Shown: positions 62,029-64,000 of the stretch, one piece after another
Layout: every line of letters starts with the position of its first letter
Position numbering within the stretch: the stretch's first letter is position 1
Assembly: GCF_001750165.1 (NCBI RefSeq)
Contig: NZ_CP015411.1
Coordinates: 4,006,501 to 4,070,500, forward strand
Length of the DNA: 64,000 bases
Origin: Pseudoalteromonas luteoviolacea
Lineage (GTDB): Bacteria > Pseudomonadota > Gammaproteobacteria > Enterobacterales > Alteromonadaceae
Direction: 5' to 3'
Translations under genes and position numbers: made by a program
Notes under the pieces: generated by a model
The model's database searches: none
Told to the model about the DNA's origin: nothing
The model's input: the letters and a program-made list of their open reading frames with translations, nothing else

Positions 62029-63971
62029 TGGCAGGCTTTAAAAAACTCATTTTTTTACAATTCGTATCTTGGTTACTATTTTCTGCTGTCGGCAGCTTTT
62101 TTGTTGCTTCAAGCTTTGACAGCGCCGTAAGTCGTGCACAAGTAAGTGCACAGCAAATGGTCAGTAACTATATTCAAGAAAAAACCATGAATGATATGAC
62201 GCCAGAGCATATTCGCCTGTCATTGAGTAATGGTAATGTATTTTCGACTTTCATTGTCAGAGATTTTTCAGGGCAAGCCGTCTTACAGCTTGGCTCCCCT
62301 ACCCAACTGCCTCTATTAGCTGATGTCATCGCGAACAGCTTTAACTCTATCCGTCCACAGTTCGCGGTTAATAAAACCAAAGACATCAAAATTGAATTTG
62401 TTATCAATGCACAAAGCCAAGCATCTCTTTTGCAACAGTCGCTATTACTGATGTTGCTTATTTCAGCGCTTGTTGCGTTTATACCAATCTTTTATATGCA
62501 AGCCATATATAAAAAGCTCAACCGTAATGTCAGTATGACAGTGGCTAATGCTGTCGATGTATACATAACGCAAAACCAAGTGACAGAAAGCATAGAAGAA
62601 GACTTTAATACAGGTAAAGTAACCGAGCTAGGCGCTGAGCTTGCACCTTCATTTAACCGTTTAGCGCACTTTTTAAAAAGCAAACAAGAAGACATTAAGT
62701 CAGCTGCGCACTCTATAAAACAAGAAGCATACAAAGATGTTGTCACAGGCCTTGGCAACCGCAATATGTTTGTCGAATATTACGAACACCAAATTGAACA
62801 AGCCAACAATAAGAGTTTCGGCACCTTGGCCATGATACGCTGTAGTGAATTACAGATGATTAACCAAACACGGGGCTATCAAAAAGGTGATGAATATATT
62901 CGTGCCGTGTCTGACATAGTTAAGCATGTCAGCGGTACTTATACTGGTAGCCAAGTATTTAGGTTAAATAGTTCAGACTTTGCGGTCATCTTACCCAATG
63001 TGCCTTCCAAAGAAGCTGAACAGTTTGGTGAAACTTTGCAAGCAAGGTTTACCCAATATCAACAGAACCAAGAACTTTCTTCTGTTGCTAACGCAGGTAT
63101 CGTCTCTTATGAGTCTGGTAAGCCACTCGGTGAATTATTATCCGTTGTTGATAATGCGATGAGTATGGCACAGAGTAAACAAGCTAACGCATGGCATTTA
63201 CAGCGAGAAAGTGACATCGTCAATAATGTCGGTGCAGGATTTGGCAATCAGAACTGGCGTCGTGTTATCAGAGAAGTCATCGATAGCCGTCGAGTCAATT
63301 TGATGATGCAAAACATTATGCCTATAGGTAAAAATGTCAAAGCATATGCTGAGATCCAGTCTCGATTTAAAACCGAAGATAACCAGATGTTACCGACTGC
63401 CTCTTTCTTAGCCATGGCTGAAAAACTAGAAATGGCCATAGAAATTGATCAGCTCATTATCGACAGTTCGCTCGAGCTCATTAAAACAAGAAACTTCAAC
63501 GAGAAGTTCTTTGGGATCAACGTTACAGCATCCAGCGCACATAGCGACCAATTCGTGATCTGGCTTGAAAGGCGCTTATTAAAAGATGGTAATCTAGCCT
63601 CTAAGTTAATTTTCGAAGTGAGCGAGTTTGGTTTGCAGCAAAATATTAAAGCAAGTAAGCGCTTTATCGATATGGTGCATCGTGTGGGCGCTCGCATTAC
63701 TGTAGAGCGCTTCGGTGTTGGCTTAACCTCATTTAAATTTTTTAGAGATTTAAAACCCGATTTCATAAAAATGGATGCAAGTTACACTCGTGGCTTAGAA
63801 GAAGATAAAAACAACCAGTACTTTATGCGCTTGATGGTGGATTTAGCACACCGTATCGGTGTCAGTGTATTTGCCGAAGGTGTTGAAAGCCAAGAAGAAA
63901 AACATATCGTTGAAACGCTTTGTTTAGATGGAGTACAAGGCTACTACATAGAAAAGCCAAAAGAAGTCTAA
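62028..63971 (+). CDS. csrD: CsrD/MshH-like protein with degenerate GGDEF and EAL domains
   Basis: 647 residues (E. coli CsrD is 646). Two membrane helices (about 7-28 and 138-160) enclose a periplasmic region of about 110 residues. A coiled/HAMP-like segment, a GGDEF-like domain (about 235-395) and an EAL-like domain (about 405-640) follow. Catalytic motifs are lost: RLNSSDF at 312-318 replaces RLGGDEF, and EIQ at about 442 replaces EAL, as in CsrD (HRSDF, ELM). CsrD directs RNase E to the small RNAs CsrB/C. In Vibrio and relatives the homologue MshH precedes the MSHA pilus genes. LapD, with a similar plan, is the main alternative. A strong Shine-Dalgarno follows the stop. Confidence 0.75.
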   Translation: MAGFKKLIFLQFVSWLLFSAVGSFFVASSFDSAVSRAQVSAQQMVSNYIQEKTMNDMTPEHIRLSLSNGNVFSTFIVRDFSGQAVLQLGSPTQLPLLADVIANSFNSIRPQFAVNKTKDIKIEFVINAQSQASLLQQSLLLMLLISALVAFIPIFYMQAIYKKLNRNVSMTVANAVDVYITQNQVTESIEEDFNTGKVTELGAELAPSFNRLAHFLKSKQEDIKSAAHSIKQEAYKDVVTGLGNRNMFVEYYEHQIEQANNKSFGTLAMIRCSELQMINQTRGYQKGDEYIRAVSDIVKHVSGTYTGSQVFRLNSSDFAVILPNVPSKEAEQFGETLQARFTQYQQNQELSSVANAGIVSYESGKPLGELLSVVDNAMSMAQSKQANAWHLQRESDIVNNVGAGFGNQNWRRVIREVIDSRRVNLMMQNIMPIGKNVKAYAEIQSRFKTEDNQMLPTASFLAMAEKLEMAIEIDQLIIDSSLELIKTRNFNEKFFGINVTASSAHSDQFVIWLERRLLKDGNLASKLIFEVSEFGLQQNIKASKRFIDMVHRVGARITVERFGVGLTSFKFFRDLKPDFIKMDASYTRGLEEDKNNQYFMRLMVDLAHRIGVSVFAEGVESQEEKHIVETLCLDGVQGYYIEKPKEV

Positions 63972-63983
63972 ATCCCTGTAATT

Positions 63984-63992
63984 TGGAGGGGT
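63984..63992 (+). promoter_or_regulatory. Shine-Dalgarno of the next gene
   Basis: TTGGAGGGG lies 12 bases after the csrD-like stop, near the window edge. The gene it serves starts outside the window; mshI would be expected if this is the mshH-msh locus. Confidence 0.5.
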
Positions 63993-64000
63993 TTTATATC

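Noticed and set aside
62028..63971. LapD as the firm name of the right-edge protein
   Set aside because: No lapG upstream, and the SDF motif and length fit CsrD/MshH better. LapD is kept as an alternative.

Overview
The window looks like a piece of the main chromosome of a marine gammaproteobacterium of the order Alteromonadales, most likely Pseudoalteromonas or a close relative. The base composition is moderately AT-rich. Gene order and protein sequences match that group: fimV-asd-pdxB, dnaQ/rnhA/yafS-like/gloB/mltD, yqcC-truC-yqcA, syd/queF, tamA-tamB, a single large FadE, and a CsrD/MshH-type protein at the right edge. No prophage, insertion sequence, CRISPR array or secretion island was seen. 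The content is mostly housekeeping, with a few lineage-specific stretches.

Layout. 1-7041: fimV (C-terminus outside the window), asd, pdxB, a small membrane protein, then fadE behind two FadR-like boxes. 7047-18150: an uncharacterised ABC pair, a beta-propeller lipoprotein, a DUF5916 outer-membrane-type protein divergent from a CadC-like membrane regulator, then a lipoprotein and a HEAT-repeat protein whose layout recalls animal vitellogenin-type lipid-transfer proteins. 18330-19158: seven identical tRNA-Asp genes in tandem with one strong promoter. 19304-28302: TIGR03503-type protein, dnaQ, rnhA, a yafS-like methyltransferase, gloB, mltD, yqcC-truC-yqcA, DUF3549 and DUF3301. 28303-29511: a non-coding stretch with a six-copy 87-bp tandem repeat. 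29512-33114: small conserved genes, syd and queF. 33124-40262: tamA-tamB in one operon with an orphan periplasmic binding protein and a cyclophilin lipoprotein. 40432-47724: rraB, radD, a short H-NS-like protein, pyrC and a GAF-GAF-GGDEF-EAL protein. 47818-50320: a decayed metE beside an intact metR, with MetJ-type operators still visible. 50357-60356: elyC, an Ala/Lys/Pro-rich small protein, a GNAT, a GST with a divergent LysR regulator, a small barrel, a TPR sensor kinase, uvrB and a MATE pump. 60357-61434: an AT-rich spacer with an inverted pair of DnaA boxes and a GATC cluster. 61383-61804: four identical tRNA-Asn genes with a consensus promoter. 61915-63971: a 37-codon ORF coupled to a csrD/mshH-like gene. 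A strong Shine-Dalgarno at the right edge announces the next gene.

Functional themes are outer-membrane assembly and envelope maintenance (tamAB, elyC, mltD, syd), nucleic-acid upkeep (dnaQ, rnhA, uvrB, radD, truC, queF, rraB), fatty-acid oxidation (fadE), and cyclic-di-GMP or RNA-decay signalling (45334-47724 and csrD). The most interesting points are the copy-specific inverted repeats that bracket individual tRNAs in both arrays, the decayed metE with its operators and regulator retained, the possible bacterial lipid-transfer-type gene pair, the 87-bp repeat array, and the DnaA-box/GATC-rich spacer. All family assignments were made by reading sequence and remembering families; no database search was run.
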